Positions 12,503 to 30,299 of a stretch of DNA of 64,000 nt are shown piece by piece. The DNA is from Rotaria sp. Silwood1. Taxonomy: Eukaryota > Rotifera > Eurotatoria > Philodinida > Philodinidae. The position numbers and the translations under genes are program-made. The DNA is taken from contig CAJNOP010000215.1 in the NCBI GenBank assembly GCA_905250075.1, forward strand, positions 111,158 to 175,157, read 5' to 3'. The notes under the pieces are model-generated. The model was given only the letters and a program-made list of their open reading frames with translations. It did no database searches and was not told the origin of the DNA. Position 1 is the first letter of the stretch. Every line of letters begins with the position of its first letter.

Positions 12503-12740
12503 TGTAACGATACATAGAAGAAGATGGGATGACAGACTAGAGAAGTAGCTTACCATCACCCTCGGTAATAATGTTTATTTGCTACTTTACATCTCGAGAA
12601 TGTCTCTATTTCATATTGAACACAAGCTTCTATATAATAGAGAAACAAAGAAAGAGAAACGATACAAGTAAAACAATAGAGAAAGAAAAAGGAAATAGGA
12701 AGCAAAAAGAGCAGCGAATCGTGACGTATATATCGGCACA
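12503..12740 (-). repeat. 5' LTR of the retrotransposon
   Basis: 238 bp, about 90% identical by eye to the copy at 10554-10791. The substitutions between the two LTRs indicate an insertion that is not very recent. Confidence 0.88.
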
Positions 12741-12745
12741 ATAGA

Positions 12746-15660
12746 GTAATCATGTTTCATTCAATTGTAACAAAATTAAAATTATAGTAAACCTTAATGG
12801 AAGATTCTCGAAACGCCAATAGAAGAAAACAAAGAAATTATGCATTAAACTGATAGAGTTTTCTATGGGCTACAAAATGGTCTATTTAGTCTCTTTATAT
12901 GTGGGGAAAAGAGCGTTGCAGAATAATTAATATGAAAATGAGTATTTTGAAAACGGTCCGTATTGGACATCCGGAGAGAATTTCGCGAACTATCTTTTGA
13001 AAAAAAGATTCTAGTATACATATATATACGTCACAATGCGAGAAAGTTATATGCAAAATACTAAGAGACTTGTTTATTCTGCCACACTCGGTATTACAAA
13101 GAAGAAAACTCTAAATATGCATACTATCTAAAAGAAACAAATTCGATATTTGATATGTTCATTACATAGCTTCATACATTACCTGGAAAGCTTTTCTATT
13201 GTTTCCTTAATAATCTTGATTTACTAATGATTCTTCTTTTCAGTTCAAAAGTATTTTCATACTTATCGAACTTATAATAATATCAGTTATATCAACAATA
13301 GACAAGTTGAATTTAAACAACTGTAACTAACGAAAAAACATCTCTTCAGCTATCTCCTTTAGATTTCAATAATTTTTTGCCTATATATATGTATATGATA
13401 TATTGTGTTCTAATATACTCTAAAAGTATTTAGATTTAACTAAGCTATTGAAATCTAGTCTATTTGAATTCTCTATATAAGAAAAGTTTCAGATTGAAAT
13501 TCGATAGATCAGTCAAGTTTCAATAGGAAGCCAATTTTTTTTTAATTAGAATACTAAGTAGTATCTAAAGGCGAAAATTTATTGAATTCGGAAGAGTTTT
13601 CGTTGTTAGTTTCACAGTCTATGACAATTATTGATCCATCATTGATAATTACCTTTTGCTCAAATCTTAACAAGTTAATGGAGCTGTAAAATCATATCAT
13701 TCTATCATCTATCTCTCTATAATCTTAACACCTTTCCAAAATTAGCCTTTTTTTTTTAACAGTGTAAGGACAAAAAACAAGTGCATCAATTTACATCTTA
13801 CAACATATATATATATGATTCAGATGATTACATAAACACTTTCGTCATATCTGTTCTTATATGGTTATATATAAGTATATCAAAAAATAGTTGTTGCTAA
13901 TTTATCAAACGATTATAATCAAATCTAACAATGAATATTTTACAAATACAAAAAATTAAATGTTCTCAAAAGATTCTTGAAATCAAAGAGAAATTTTTGC
14001 TGAAAATAAAATGTATGCAATATTTGTCTTACAGAAATAAAAGAACATTTTCATATAAAAAAAACAAAAATATCTTGGTCATTCTGTATTTGAAGTGCAG
14101 AATGAATTTTATACCTGCAAATAAATATTTAATAAACAAAACTAAACTAACATCACACAAAATTTTTAGTAACATTATCTTACATATATTGTAATATGAG
14201 AAGATAAGATTATCATACAGATTATAAGATGTAAATAAGTTTTTGTAAATAGAATAAAGTAAAACTATGATAAATTTTTATTTTAATTGAATATTCAATA
14301 TAGAATTATTAGTATTTTTGTAATTTTTGAAAAATCTAATGATATAGTCATCGTTCTTAATGAAGTACATATAGATTTCTAATTGATTATCATTGATGTA
14401 TTTAAAAAAACAAAATTAATTGAAATTCTGAACGATAAATATCCGTAAAATAAGAACAAGAAAAAAAAATATGAATTATTTCTATTTAAAAGAAATTTTC
14501 GATTTTTTAATCTATTCATATTTTATTTAACTTACCAAAATTTATTAGTCTTTTATCGCACATATACATAAGGTGAGACTGACATGATTTTAACTGATGA
14601 TTATGTCGATTTACAAGTCATTGGAATGAAATATAGGCGTGATTAAGATTTATTAAGTAAACTAATTTTGTTAAGTAAAGATATTTGAGAACAGTCATGT
14701 AAGAACAATTTTCTTCATAATTAAAAACAAATGTTTGTTTTTCATTAAATTTTAATGAATATTCACGTATGGAAATGTAAAAAGGAACAATAACTCAAAG
14801 ATTTTATACTGATTCAATATCTTTGAACATACAAAAATGTCTTGATTAGAATAGCAATGAATTTATGTACATAGACTTTTATAGTCAAGTTATGATTGTT
14901 TTACTAAATTTTTGAGCTAGAATTCTGTATATCGCACAAAATCAAAGAACCGTATTTCAATGTAAAATTGTGCCCGTAAATAAGTCCAATGACAATTAAA
15001 ATATTCTGAAAATTACAACCGAAAAGAATGTTTCTTCATCGAGATAAGTATCAAAACTATAGTGTTTACTTGAAAATTCAATATCCTAATAAAATTCTTT
15101 TCTTTGATTTTTTTTTTGTATATATCTAATACTGAGCCAAAAAATCTAGCACTTGACTTCAAAAACTCATGAACACGAGCAGCTTTATACGATATAATGT
15201 TGATGTTTTTTTTTGCTCTTCGAAAATTTCTCATTTTTCTTTATTGTGATATTTAATCGTTTGTATACCGTATGGGATTATATACAAACCCTAAAAAAAA
15301 AATTGATAATACTTACTCATCAATATTATAAGTTTTATTTTAACTCATAATTGCATTACACAGTATTAATTTACATTAAAATTAACTTTAATATGACATT
15401 CTAATCGTCCGAGAATGACATTTAAAATTTTTTCTCCTCTACTCATGATAAAGAAGAAACTATAAACTATCTCATAGTGATTATTCTCATACAATTATAA
15501 ATAAGAAGATGAAATTGATTTGACAAATAAGTAATATAATTTATAATCATTTGAAAGACTCAAAATTGTCATTCAATAAATGAACAAATTTAATATTTCT
15601 TTTTTTAAAAATACTACTATAATCCTTTATTTATATAAGAAAACATACAAAAATGAAATT
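12746..15660. other. Long AT-rich intergenic region
   Basis: Nearly 3 kb without exon-like frames. The 87-residue frame at 13.93-14.19 kb is Lys/Ile/Asn-rich with no domain and sits in DNA of the same composition on all sides. No RNA gene or paired repeat is seen. Confidence 0.65.
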
Positions 15661-16372
15661 TTAAAATTTCGAAGTTATGCCTGTTTCAGGACCTGGTTTT
15701 CTAGCTGCTTCAGTTTCAATATTCATAACTTCAATAGCTGCAATATGTGGTGGTCTTGCTGGTGCTTTACTTTGTTGACGAGTAAATTCTTGTAATGCTA
15801 ATAAATTATGATATTTAAAAAGTTTTTGTGCTATATCTGGTTTAATTGTATACATATCAATAAAACGATCAATAGAATATTCTTCCGGTGAATCACGATG
15901 TTTTTGAAGATAAGCAAGAAATTGACGTAATGAAATACGACCTGGTGGTATACGTTGTGGTTCAACATAACCAAAAGCAGCATCAGCACTTTTTTCATCA
16001 ATTGATTCTTCAAGACGATTTAATAATGGTGGTATTGTTGGATGACTACTTGTATCATCTAATCGATGTATAACTGGATTATCACCAGTTGAATAAATTT
16101 TAACATCATGTAAATATTTTAATAATTGTTGATCTCTTTGATGTATTGTTTCAGGTGCAATATTACCTAAGAAAAGAAATATATATATTTAATATTAGAT
16201 TAAATATAGAATATTTATTTATACTTTCAGTATTAGTTGATTGTAAATTTTGTAGATCTGTTGGATATCGTGGAGCTGGAGTTGGTTTTTCTTTTGAAAG
16301 AACTCTATCAACTCTATTATCAATATTATACATACGTAAAAATCGTGTTGCACGACTTACTGCACCACCCAT
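15661..16372 (-). CDS. NDUFAF4: NDUFAF4-like complex I assembly factor
   Basis: Two exons (16372-16225 and 16166-15661) join across a 58-bp GT-AG intron to give 217 residues. The N-terminus (MGGAVSRATRFLRMYNIDNR, then a VDRVLSKEKPTPAPRYP segment) has the family layout: a Gly-2 myristoylation-type start, a short basic region and the conserved KxxPxPAPRxP motif. The second exon carries the middle block (RIPPGRISLRQFLAYLQKH) and the downstream FIDMYTIKPDIAQKLFKYH block, then a divergent tail. In animals the protein works with NDUFAF3 in early assembly of mitochondrial complex I. It is slightly longer than the roughly 175-residue vertebrate form, mostly at the C-terminus. A pyrimidine tract ending in AG lies about 30 bp before the ATG. 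Confidence 0.9.
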
Positions 16373-17160
16373 TATATTTCAACAAAAAAACAAAAAAAAT
16401 CTAAAGAAAAAAATATATATTCATAACAAATTCGAGAGTAAAAAGTTAAAAATAATTGATACATGTTATAAATAATATCTTGCTCAATTAATTATAAATA
16501 TGTTCTATATATATATACAAACTAATTGTTCATCATCTTTGAAACTAAAAATATATTTAAAAATTTATAAGATGTTTGTAGACTAACAAAAACTTTTCTT
16601 TTTGTATTCTAGATTATTGTGTACGTTTCAAAGTAAATAGTAACGTAGATGTGATATACATATACTACGAAATACGTTCTAATGGCATTCACGTAAAAAG
16701 GACTTAGTTGTTGCTTGCTCTGAACATTTTATTCAATTGGTTAATTTCACAACCAATACTTTCTTATATAGATGTCTATTGTAAATAAATTAAAAGACAA
16801 AAGAAAAAAAAATGAAAAAATTATTCTTTAATAATGTAAATTTAAATAAAATTTTTAAATAGAATACAATTCGTTTTCGATATTAATCAATCGAAAAAAT
16901 ATATATTGTTTATTTTTTTGTTATTGCATCAATGTGTTGTTATTGCTATTGTTTTCTTCCCTTATAATAGATCGTTTTCTTTTTCTTTCCGCAGTCAAAT
17001 CGGTTGCAAAGTAAAAATAGCTAATGACAGTTAATCGAAGAAAAGAAAAACACAACACGACAATCTATTGTAAAAAAAAAAAATGAGGGCAGTGTCTTAC
17101 GTTGAAATAGATTTTCAAAGATTATTTTTTTAAAAAAAAATATTTCATAGTTCTTTTTTC
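16373..17160. promoter_or_regulatory. Intergenic region between divergent genes
   Basis: This is the only DNA between the start of the minus-strand NDUFAF4-like gene and the start of plus-strand CHFR, so it must hold both promoters. It has pyrimidine-rich acceptors near each end (AG at 16402/16401 on the minus strand and 17161-17162 on the plus strand). No specific factor site is claimed. Confidence 0.5.
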
Positions 17161-17162
17161 AG
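17149..17162 (+). other. Acceptor-like site before CHFR start
   Basis: A pyrimidine-rich stretch (TTCTTTTTTCAG) ends 9 bp before the CHFR ATG. It is either the end of a 5'-UTR intron or a spliced-leader trans-splice acceptor. Bdelloids are known to add a spliced leader to many mRNAs. Confidence 0.55.
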
Positions 17163-17171
17163 ATATTTTCA

Positions 17172-19990
17172 ATGGATAAATCTGCTTTATATCGTCTAAA
17201 AAATTTAAACAATCATAATATAATATCAGTATTCAAGGATCAATTCAAAATTGGTCGTGCTACAAGTAAATAGAATAAACATATTTTATTCTGTAGGATA
17301 CCTTTGAAATAGTAAATACTTATTCCTTATAAATAAATATCAAGGTTACATAGATACATTTACATACATTTCGTCCTTGTATAATATTATATATTTTAAA
17401 ATATATGATCAAATTTTCTTTTTTTTCTACAAGATATTAAGAAGATAATTTTATCGAGTTCTATTTTATTTCATTCAATTATGTTAAATATATTTTGATT
17501 GTTCTTCAAAAGTATTGAATTTTCGAGATTCTTGTAGAATACAGATTTTCATATAAAGAATTTCAGAGCTTATGGATTATCATACTTTTCAGATACGAGA
17601 TTTTTTAAAAATATTCTTTAAGTATCGAAAAGTTCATAGCTTGGAGAAACGATCCCTATAAACTATTGTATATGAGATTTTCAAACAAAATATGATTTTT
17701 TTGAAAAGCTAAAGGTTTTAAAAATAGACATGTATCAAAACTGTTTTTTTTTTATCATTTGCGCCTAAATAAAGAGAAATTTTCTTATTGATACAACATG
17801 TTATCGTCAATAGAAAATTGAAGTAGAAGAATGTCAATAAAAGAATTTCAGCAATTTTGTTAGACTAAATGCTTGAGTAGATTATTCTCTATTTAATTGT
17901 CAATGGTAGACATCTTTTCTTAAAATTTATTGGTATAATTTATAATATTCAATATCTGTTATGAGATTTAGGTACATGTCTCCCTTCAGGGACATCTAAT
18001 ACCATTCAATCTTCAGAGTATAATGTCACATTTTTTGAACTAATTGTTATCATTTCGATTAATACTCTATTGTGGTTTATTTATAACTAACCACATATTT
18101 AAACAATATGCGTTATATTTCTCTGAATAAAAATAATGAATTAAGTGTTAGAAAATCTTCCTGTAGACATAAATTTAAAAATGAATGAATTCCAATACAA
18201 AAAGAAAACTTTATTTTTTTTTGTTCGAAAGCAAATCTCTTTCGTTATGTATATAAGTTAATCTAGTTAAGTTCTCTATCTCATAATTCAATCAGTTTGA
18301 ATTTTTTATAATGAAAAAAAAATATATATTTCAAGAAATTAATACGAATTATTTTACTATTTAGGTAATGATTTATCAATTGCAAATAATCGATATATAT
18401 CATCATCTCATTGTATATTTGAATATGATCATGGACATGTCTATATACGTGATACAAGTTCTAATGGTACATTAATTAATCGAATAAATAAAATAAGTAA
18501 AAATGATCCTGTAAGTTAATAATTAATATAAAAAAATAATACAAAAAAGAAAACGTTTTTTTTAGCGTGTTGAACTTCATTCCGGTGATATTGTGCATAT
18601 AGTTTTTCGAAAAGATGAACCTGAATCAAGTATATTTTTTTGTTTTATTATTTATTTAATTGTAATAATTAAAAGAAAAAAAAAATTTTAGATGTTATTT
18701 TTCAAATAGAATTACCAATAGTAAAACAAATTGAAGAACAATCAAATAAAGAATTATCTACATATGATGAAGGTCAGAATATTATTTTATTTTATTTTTT
18801 TGTTAATTTAAAATAAATTATTTTATTTTAGATACACAATTAGTTTCATATCCATCAATTCCATCATCATCACCTAATCGTTAGTTATATTAAATTTTTA
18901 ATTAATTCAATTGTTTTTTTTTTTTGTTTATTAAAGAAACACAAGAGAATATTGATATATCTAATCTAATGAATACAAGTATAGATGTTGAATTAAAACC
19001 AACTAAAAAAAATGAAGAACCACGAAAAGAATTTGCAATGGAAGCTGGTGATGATATGGAAGATGTATTAACATGTGTATGTTGTCAAGATATTATGTCG
19101 AATCCAATAAGTCTTGAACCTTGTTTACATGCATTTTGTAATGATTGTTATGCTTCATGGGAAGCTGTTCAACGAACTTGGTAATATCAATAAACAATTA
19201 GATATTTTTTTAGAACAAAAAGCTAAGCTTAAAATTTATTTCTAAGATATAATTGTAACAATCTATAACAAAATTTTAAATTCAATCGGATAAAGTTTGA
19301 CTCTTATTATCGTACATATCTCTTTATTTCTAACGTTCTATTTGTGGTAATAGATATTTGACAAATATGTCAACAAGGTAATGTGTTCGAACCTAGACAC
19401 TATTAGATATAAAATAACCTTCGACAAGTCACTAAAGAGACGTTTATCTGATAGCAAAATGATTGCATAGGTGACATACATAAAAAAAAAGTATTGTGCG
19501 GTTAGTTTGTCAATTTGTTCAAGAAGCTTAAGTGATTAAGCAGTTTTCTATGCGTTCATAGCCGCAACACATTTATATCCTTTTTTTGGGGGGAAATTTA
19601 ATTCGAAATAGTAAGCAGTGATTGTTTTTTGTTTTAGTCCAAAATGTCGTGTTAAAGTTATTGGCAAGAAAAAAAATTTTGTAATTAATGGAATTTTAGA
19701 AGCTTATCTTAAAGCATATCCACATAAACGACCTATACCAAAACAATCTAATGAAAATCATGATGAGTTAACAAAGACAAAAACTACAAAATACGAAGTT
19801 TGTTAAAAATAAAAATCTATTATTTTTATCTATAATTTATAAAGATTGGTCCTGATGGAATGTATTTAAATAATACTCAATATGAAGATATGGATGATGA
19901 GAATGAGGATGAAGATGATGAAGTAAATAATTATGATTTTTATTTTTTTTTGTTAAAGATTTTTTTAATGAAATATTGAAGATGGAAGAC

Positions 19991-20022
<32 letters not shown>

Positions 20023-21176
20023 CGATGATGATGATGAAGATAATCATCATCAATTTTACTTGTAAGTTTTTGTATTTTTATATAAGAATTTATTTGAATA
20101 ATATATTATTAATAGTAATCAATTAATTGTTCCTCCTCAACCTCCTATTGCTAATGTCAGATTTGTTTGTCGACAATGTCCACCACAAGGTATAAAATGT
20201 TTTTTTCTATTCGATTTGATTAAATATTATTTATATTATTAGCTGCTACAGCTATTGTTCCAACTGATTTTCAATGTGCGGCAAATCAAAATCATATACT
20301 TTGTCAATGTTGTATACAACCAATGCCAGATCGACGAGATGAAGCTGATATTCATCAACATTGTAAATAGATTATTTTGTTTTTTTTTGTCGGTAATCTT
20401 TTTTTTTCTTTATTTAGGTGAAATATGTAAACAATTTTTTTGTAATATTTATTTTCAACAATGTTCACGAGCTGGATGTCTTGGATGTTTAAATCATTTA
20501 CGAGGTAGAAATTATTATGTTTTTTTTTTTTTTTTTTTTTAATATTGTATTTATTAGATTTTAATTTTGCACCACGTCATCTTACAAATATTGTTAATGA
20601 TAATCCTATTGAATCACAAATTGTTCAAGTAAGTTTTTAAAACAAATTAATATCGAAGATCATTTGAATTGTTTTTTATTCATTTATATCATAATAAAAT
20701 TTGCTTCGGAAGATAGACCTTTAATCGTAGTTTCAAAAAAAATACTTCATTTTAAATTGAAATACAGAAGATTTAATTGTTTAAAATTTTATAGGAATAT
20801 CTTACTAATAATAATAAGACAATGCGTGATTTACTTATTGAATGTTGTGATCGTCTTGATCGACAAGAATTTATTTGTTCTAGTATTGATCGTAATACTG
20901 CTGGTAAATTCTTTTTTGTTTTTCTGTAAATATTTTATCCATTGTGAAATTTTTTTTTTAGTTCCTTCATCAAAAGTTGTTTGTTATAAATGTGGTTTAA
21001 AATTATTTAAAGAATTAGCTTATCAATTTCGTGTTCAAATGAAACAAGATGATATATATCCAGTAATAATGCGTAATCGTGATAATTGTTATTATGGTAG
21101 AAAATGTCGTACACAATATACAAAAATTGGTCATGCACAAAAATTAAATCATGCTTGTGAACAAATAAAATTTTAA
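17172..21176 (+). CDS. CHFR: CHFR-type E3 ubiquitin ligase (FHA-RING-PBZ)
   Basis: Fifteen exons join in frame to 556 residues: 17172-17265, 18365-18510, 18566-18629, 18692-18772, 18832-18879, 18937-19180, 19638-19797, 19845-19922, 19982-20061, 20116-20189, 20243-20362, 20418-20504, 20558-20628, 20795-20903, 20962-21176. Residues 1-95 form an FHA domain (IGR, SSSHC, DTSSNGT). A C3HC4 RING spans about 191-229 (C191, C194, C207, H209, C212, C215, C226, C229; the CPKC end is split by a 457-bp intron). An acidic linker includes a long Asp run. The Cys-rich CHFR region includes CQCCIQPMPDRR, and the C-terminus is a PBZ finger (C528, C534, H543, H549) that binds poly(ADP-ribose). CHFR delays mitotic entry under stress in animals. 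KDM4 follows 166 bp downstream on the same strand. All key residues are present. Confidence 0.95.
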
Positions 21177-21317
21177 AACTTCATATTTATTTATTTTTTT
21201 TTTTTTTGTCTCTGTTAAAATGAACGTCTATAGTTTTTTTCTGATAATAAAGATGTATCTTTTTTTTTTTTATCGTATTCGAAGTAAAAGTTATCATGAT
21301 AAGTTAAGAATTTTTTA

Positions 21318-21336
21318 CTTTTTTTTTTGTTTACAG
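21318..21336 (+). other. Acceptor-like site before KDM4 start
   Basis: A T-rich tract ending TTTACAG lies 6 bp before the KDM4 ATG, although the CHFR stop is only 160 bp upstream. No donor or 5' exon is evident in this gap. This is what a spliced-leader acceptor in a closely packed gene pair would look like. Confidence 0.55.
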
Positions 21337-21342
21337 ATATCA

Positions 21343-26916
<5,574 letters not shown>

Positions 26917-27300
26917 ATTAGGTTTTTGTATATACTATATGCATATATATATATATATTTTTTTTTTTTGGTTAGTTTTTGTCATATTTCTCCGTTCATA
27001 TATCCAACGCATATATACAAATATATTTATATCTCAGCATACAAATTCTCTCATTGTATTTGTTGTCTGATCCCGGTGGTATATATGTCGTTGTAGTTTT
27101 ATTCTATTCGACTTTTGTTTTCTGTATAAATGTAGTGTTTATCGTATTGTATTTCATCTCTTTTTTTAATTATCAAAAAAAAGAGGGAACTTATTAAAAA
27201 CATAACAACCAAGCAAATAAATCGTATGTTTATTATCTGATTATTAAGATAAATAAGACTCAATAGAGGTTTATATTGATTCACTTAATCATAACATACA

Positions 27301-28914
27301 GCATGGGCGGCGGAGCCATTAGGCTTTGGGAGGATCGGGCCTCCCGTAGAAAAATATGGGGGAGACTCAAATACTAAAAAATATTTTAAAGATATAATCG
27401 CAAGTTTACGTCTTATTAGAGAGAACTCTTTGAACAAAGGTTGTCTCGTGTTTTTTGAATGGTACACCCAGTCAAATGTTAGATAGTCCATATGTATCAC
27501 TATATTTGTAGTGCCTCGATGACTTTCGGATCACAAACATTTATCTCTATTTCAGTTTTACAAAAAATTTTGAAGTAATAGATGAACATGAATCTTTTGG
27601 CAGACAAAATCTTTACTAAATAGCGTCGAAGCATGTCTTTCTTAAAAGAACAAGAAAAAAAATGAGTATAATTACTAATATTCACGTAGTTAGTGTGAAT
27701 ATGTTATCAACTAATTTAACTGACCGCATTAAAACTCCCTGTTTATAACACATAACGAACATACAGAATGTGCCAAAGATTACTATTGAAAATACATGTA
27801 ACTCCTGTAGCAATGATGCTTAACACAAAACTTATTTTATTTGAAAGAAGAGACTAACATGTCTGTATTATTAAAGACCCGTTTCAACAACAATGTAGCA
27901 AAAGTGGAATTTGCGAATACAAAAAAAGAATAAAATGAGGTTTTCTCTATGTGGAAAACGATATGAAGCGTTTTTTCGATATCTATTAGAATTTCAATTG
28001 TTATTAGGAACTTCAAATCATTCAAATCTATCCTCATGACTTTACAAATACTCATCCTGATATATTCTCGAGAAAAAGAAACAAGAAAGCCAATATTAAT
28101 TATAACATGTGTTGTTAAATAGTCCAACGCACACTTTTCACGGCCTTAATGGTTTTCGAAGAGGCACGAACAACCTACCGAGGGAAAATGCATCAGTTAT
28201 TGGTTCTTTTCAAAATGTGTCAGAAAATGGCTGTCAAGCAATACTGAAAGATCTAAATGATCTGAAGTGCACAATGACGAACAAAATTCTAGTAGATATA
28301 GAAAGTGACACTATATTGTTTTTGACATAGAAAAAGTCTAATGTTTTTCTTTTTGTAGCTACAAATCCCGCTTTTGCTACGTTGTTGATTAACTTGTTCT
28401 TTAAGAACAAAGTGTTCCTAGGCTCCCATTTGAAATAAAAAATATTAGATTCAGCTTGAATAATAGTGCATTGAAATGTATTTAATAAGTCACAATGACT
28501 TTTGGCATATTTTATTCGCTGATCACTTTTAGTCATATCGATATCCTTCATATGAAGAAAAATTAGTTTATGTGGAATAGAAGAATAGCTGCAATGGTTC
28601 ATAAAAAAAAAAGAAACAGCATGAAATCATTTTCAGTCGTGAGAAGTGCTTTTAGCTCTGCCTTGCTATATTCACATTAGATTAGGTGTAAGATTTTTAT
28701 GTACATGCTAATTATCCAATAGAAAAGTTAACGTTGCCGTAAAATTTTTCACTATGGTTCAAATTTTGACATGAGTAAATCCAAAAATGCGTTTAAAATA
28801 TAGTGAACATTATAAAAAGTAGAAAATAGTTCCTTTTTTGTTCCATCTCTCATCATTGCCCCGGAAAAAATTTTGAGTCTCCCCCCTAAGTTAAAATCGT
28901 TCCGTCGCCCATGC
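27301..28914. mobile_element. Decayed transposon with inverted ends
   Basis: The ends pair as GCATGGGCG (27301-27309) and CGCCCATGC (28906-28914). They continue with interrupted matches for about 70 bp, including GGGGGAGACTCAAA on both sides. I see no target duplication. The interior holds two short related coding remnants in opposite orientation. The ends resemble hAT-type termini but this is not certain. Confidence 0.65.
27837..28436. pseudogene. Two inverted copies of a decayed ORF
   Basis: The minus-strand frame at 28127-27837 and the plus-strand DNA at about 28190-28436 encode related peptides: both contain DLNDLK, an ILxDIE block and an FATLL block in the same order. The plus copy is broken by stops. 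I do not recognise the family. The pair lies inside the transposon with matching ends, so it is most likely part of its old coding region, duplicated as a palindrome. Confidence 0.5.
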
Positions 28915-29503
28915 TTCAGACCTCATATCCACACTCTCAAACAAGTTTGAATGAAGTAAGATCAACTTGTTCCAACTATTTTTGCCAATCTTTTCTTTTT
29001 TCTCATCCAAAATCAAACAAGCTCTGCTTGGTCCATACTTTTTCTCATTCAACGTTTTCAAATTATTGAGCTTTGTCTAGAATGACCACATAGCACCGTT
29101 ATATCGGCACTATAAAATAACATTTTCCTATATTGTGGTATTTTTTGCTACGTATGTATTCTTAGTTATATGTTACAATTAATTTGTAAATAAATTCGAT
29201 TTATATTCTGTGAAAATCGTACTTGTTGAATGAATATTTTTATTAAAGAAGATATATATTTGCTTTTTGAGTATCTTCTAATTTGAAACTCAACTTAAAT
29301 AAACAATAAAACAATGTAAAAAAAAGAGAAAGTCTATTAGAATCTAATCAATCAAGTAATAAAAAATCGTTTTTTGTTTTTCATTCTTATCATCGAATAT
29401 AAATTGTATGCGATTTTTCAATACTAAATGAGATCTATATGTATTTATAAATAAACAATCGTTTTCTTTATTCTTGTTAAAAAAAACGATACAGAGAACA
29501 TAT
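28915..29503. other. Intergenic, no gene seen
   Basis: AT-rich DNA between two transposons; no exon-like frame. Confidence 0.6.
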
Positions 29504-29512
29504 ATTTCATTG

Positions 29513-30290
29513 GCTACTTCTTGATTGCAGACACCAATTAAGGGAAAATGTCTGCAAAGCAGAATCGGGGGGTGAGAGACAAAAATGACCGCTAACTGGA
29601 ACAGGTTCACTTTATGGAATCAAGATTTATTTATTATATGAAAAGAATACACAAAATAATCATTAATGAAAGACAAATGAATGGATCTAATACATTCATA
29701 TACTTTCAATCCATTTTTGGTGGATGCTGGAACTCATGAGTACCATCCGATTTAATAGATGAAGTTTTTACAATGGAATCTTCACGTGTAGTGATTGAAG
29801 CATTACACGATCTATGTGTACAAATCCACATTTGAGTACCACACTTATTTGTTCTCTTAAGTCCAAAATGATAATTTTTGAACATTATTCCATCATTACC
29901 AGTTTGTGTCGTAAATTTAGAAAAACTATCACAATTTACAGTGGACATTTTTATTTGATTTATATTTTACTTTATTTCTATCACTTTAAATACTTTCGTT
30001 CAGTGCGTATTACAAAAATGGCCTGAATACCATGTGATATCCGACATTAGACCAGCTCGTAGAAGTAGATATTTTTTCTTAATTCGAGCTAGTTGGACTA
30101 ACTATATTTCTTCGTTTACTTTCGCTTCTGTTCAAAATGCAGATGTTTTTCTCTCCCTCATTTCCACTTTGCAGTCATTTTTTGTCTCTCCTCCTCGTTT
30201 CCATTTTGCAGTCATTTTTTTTCTCTCTCCCCCCCGATTCTGCTTTGCAGTCACCAATTAAGAGAAAATGTCTGCAATCAAGAAGACACG
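29513..30290. mobile_element. Mutator-like element with FLYWCH-type ORF
   Basis: A 778-bp unit flanked by a perfect 9-bp duplication ATTTCATTG (29504-29512 and 30291-30299). The inverted ends share CTTCTTGATTGCAGAC and continue for about 80 bp (GCAAAGCAGAATCGGGGG on both sides), with a 23-bp block flipped in one end. The right end holds three tandem copies of a unit of about 36-50 bp containing TTTGCAGTCA and CTCTC. A minus-strand ORF in the middle encodes a FLYWCH-type finger without a transposase. It appears mobilised in trans and lies about 760 bp upstream of the N4CMT start. Confidence 0.82.
29706..29948 (-). CDS. FLYWCH-type zinc finger protein of the transposon
   Basis: An 80-residue ORF with ATG start. 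It shows the FLYWCH/WRKY-GCM1 pattern: a YHFGLKRTNKCGTQMWIC strand pair, a second Cys in THRSCNASI, and a distal HEFQH that supplies His ligands (C2H2 spacing). In animals such domains often sit before MULE transposases and bind DNA. Here only this domain is encoded, in an element with Mutator-like 9-bp target duplications. It may bind the element ends or be a captured fragment. Expression is unknown. Confidence 0.65.
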   Translation of the reverse strand: MSTVNCDSFSKFTTQTGNDGIMFKNYHFGLKRTNKCGTQMWICTHRSCNASITTREDSIVKTSSIKSDGTHEFQHPPKMD

Positions 30291-30299
30291 ATTTCATTG

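Larger units (their letters stand above)
10554..12740 (-). mobile_element. Short non-autonomous LTR retrotransposon
   Basis: Two 238-bp direct repeats bound the element and both have TG...CA ends. The flanking 5-bp target duplication is ATAGA (10549-10553 and 12741-12745). Reading on the minus strand, a purine tract (GAGTGGGAGGG) lies directly before the 3' LTR, and a primer-binding-site candidate beginning TGGCGAGCG lies just after the 5' LTR. With the nested LTR removed, only about 1.5 kb of internal DNA remains, with no gag or pol domains that I recognise. It therefore looks like a TRIM or LARD-type element that depends on a related autonomous family. Confidence 0.88.

Noticed and set aside
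10619..12517. Open frames within the LTR element
   Set aside because: Some lie in LTRs or pyrimidine tracts, and the others show no gag, protease, reverse transcriptase or integrase motifs.
13931..14194. 87-residue Lys/Ile/Asn-rich frame
   Set aside because: Composition equals the AT-rich surroundings, with no domain and no splice context.
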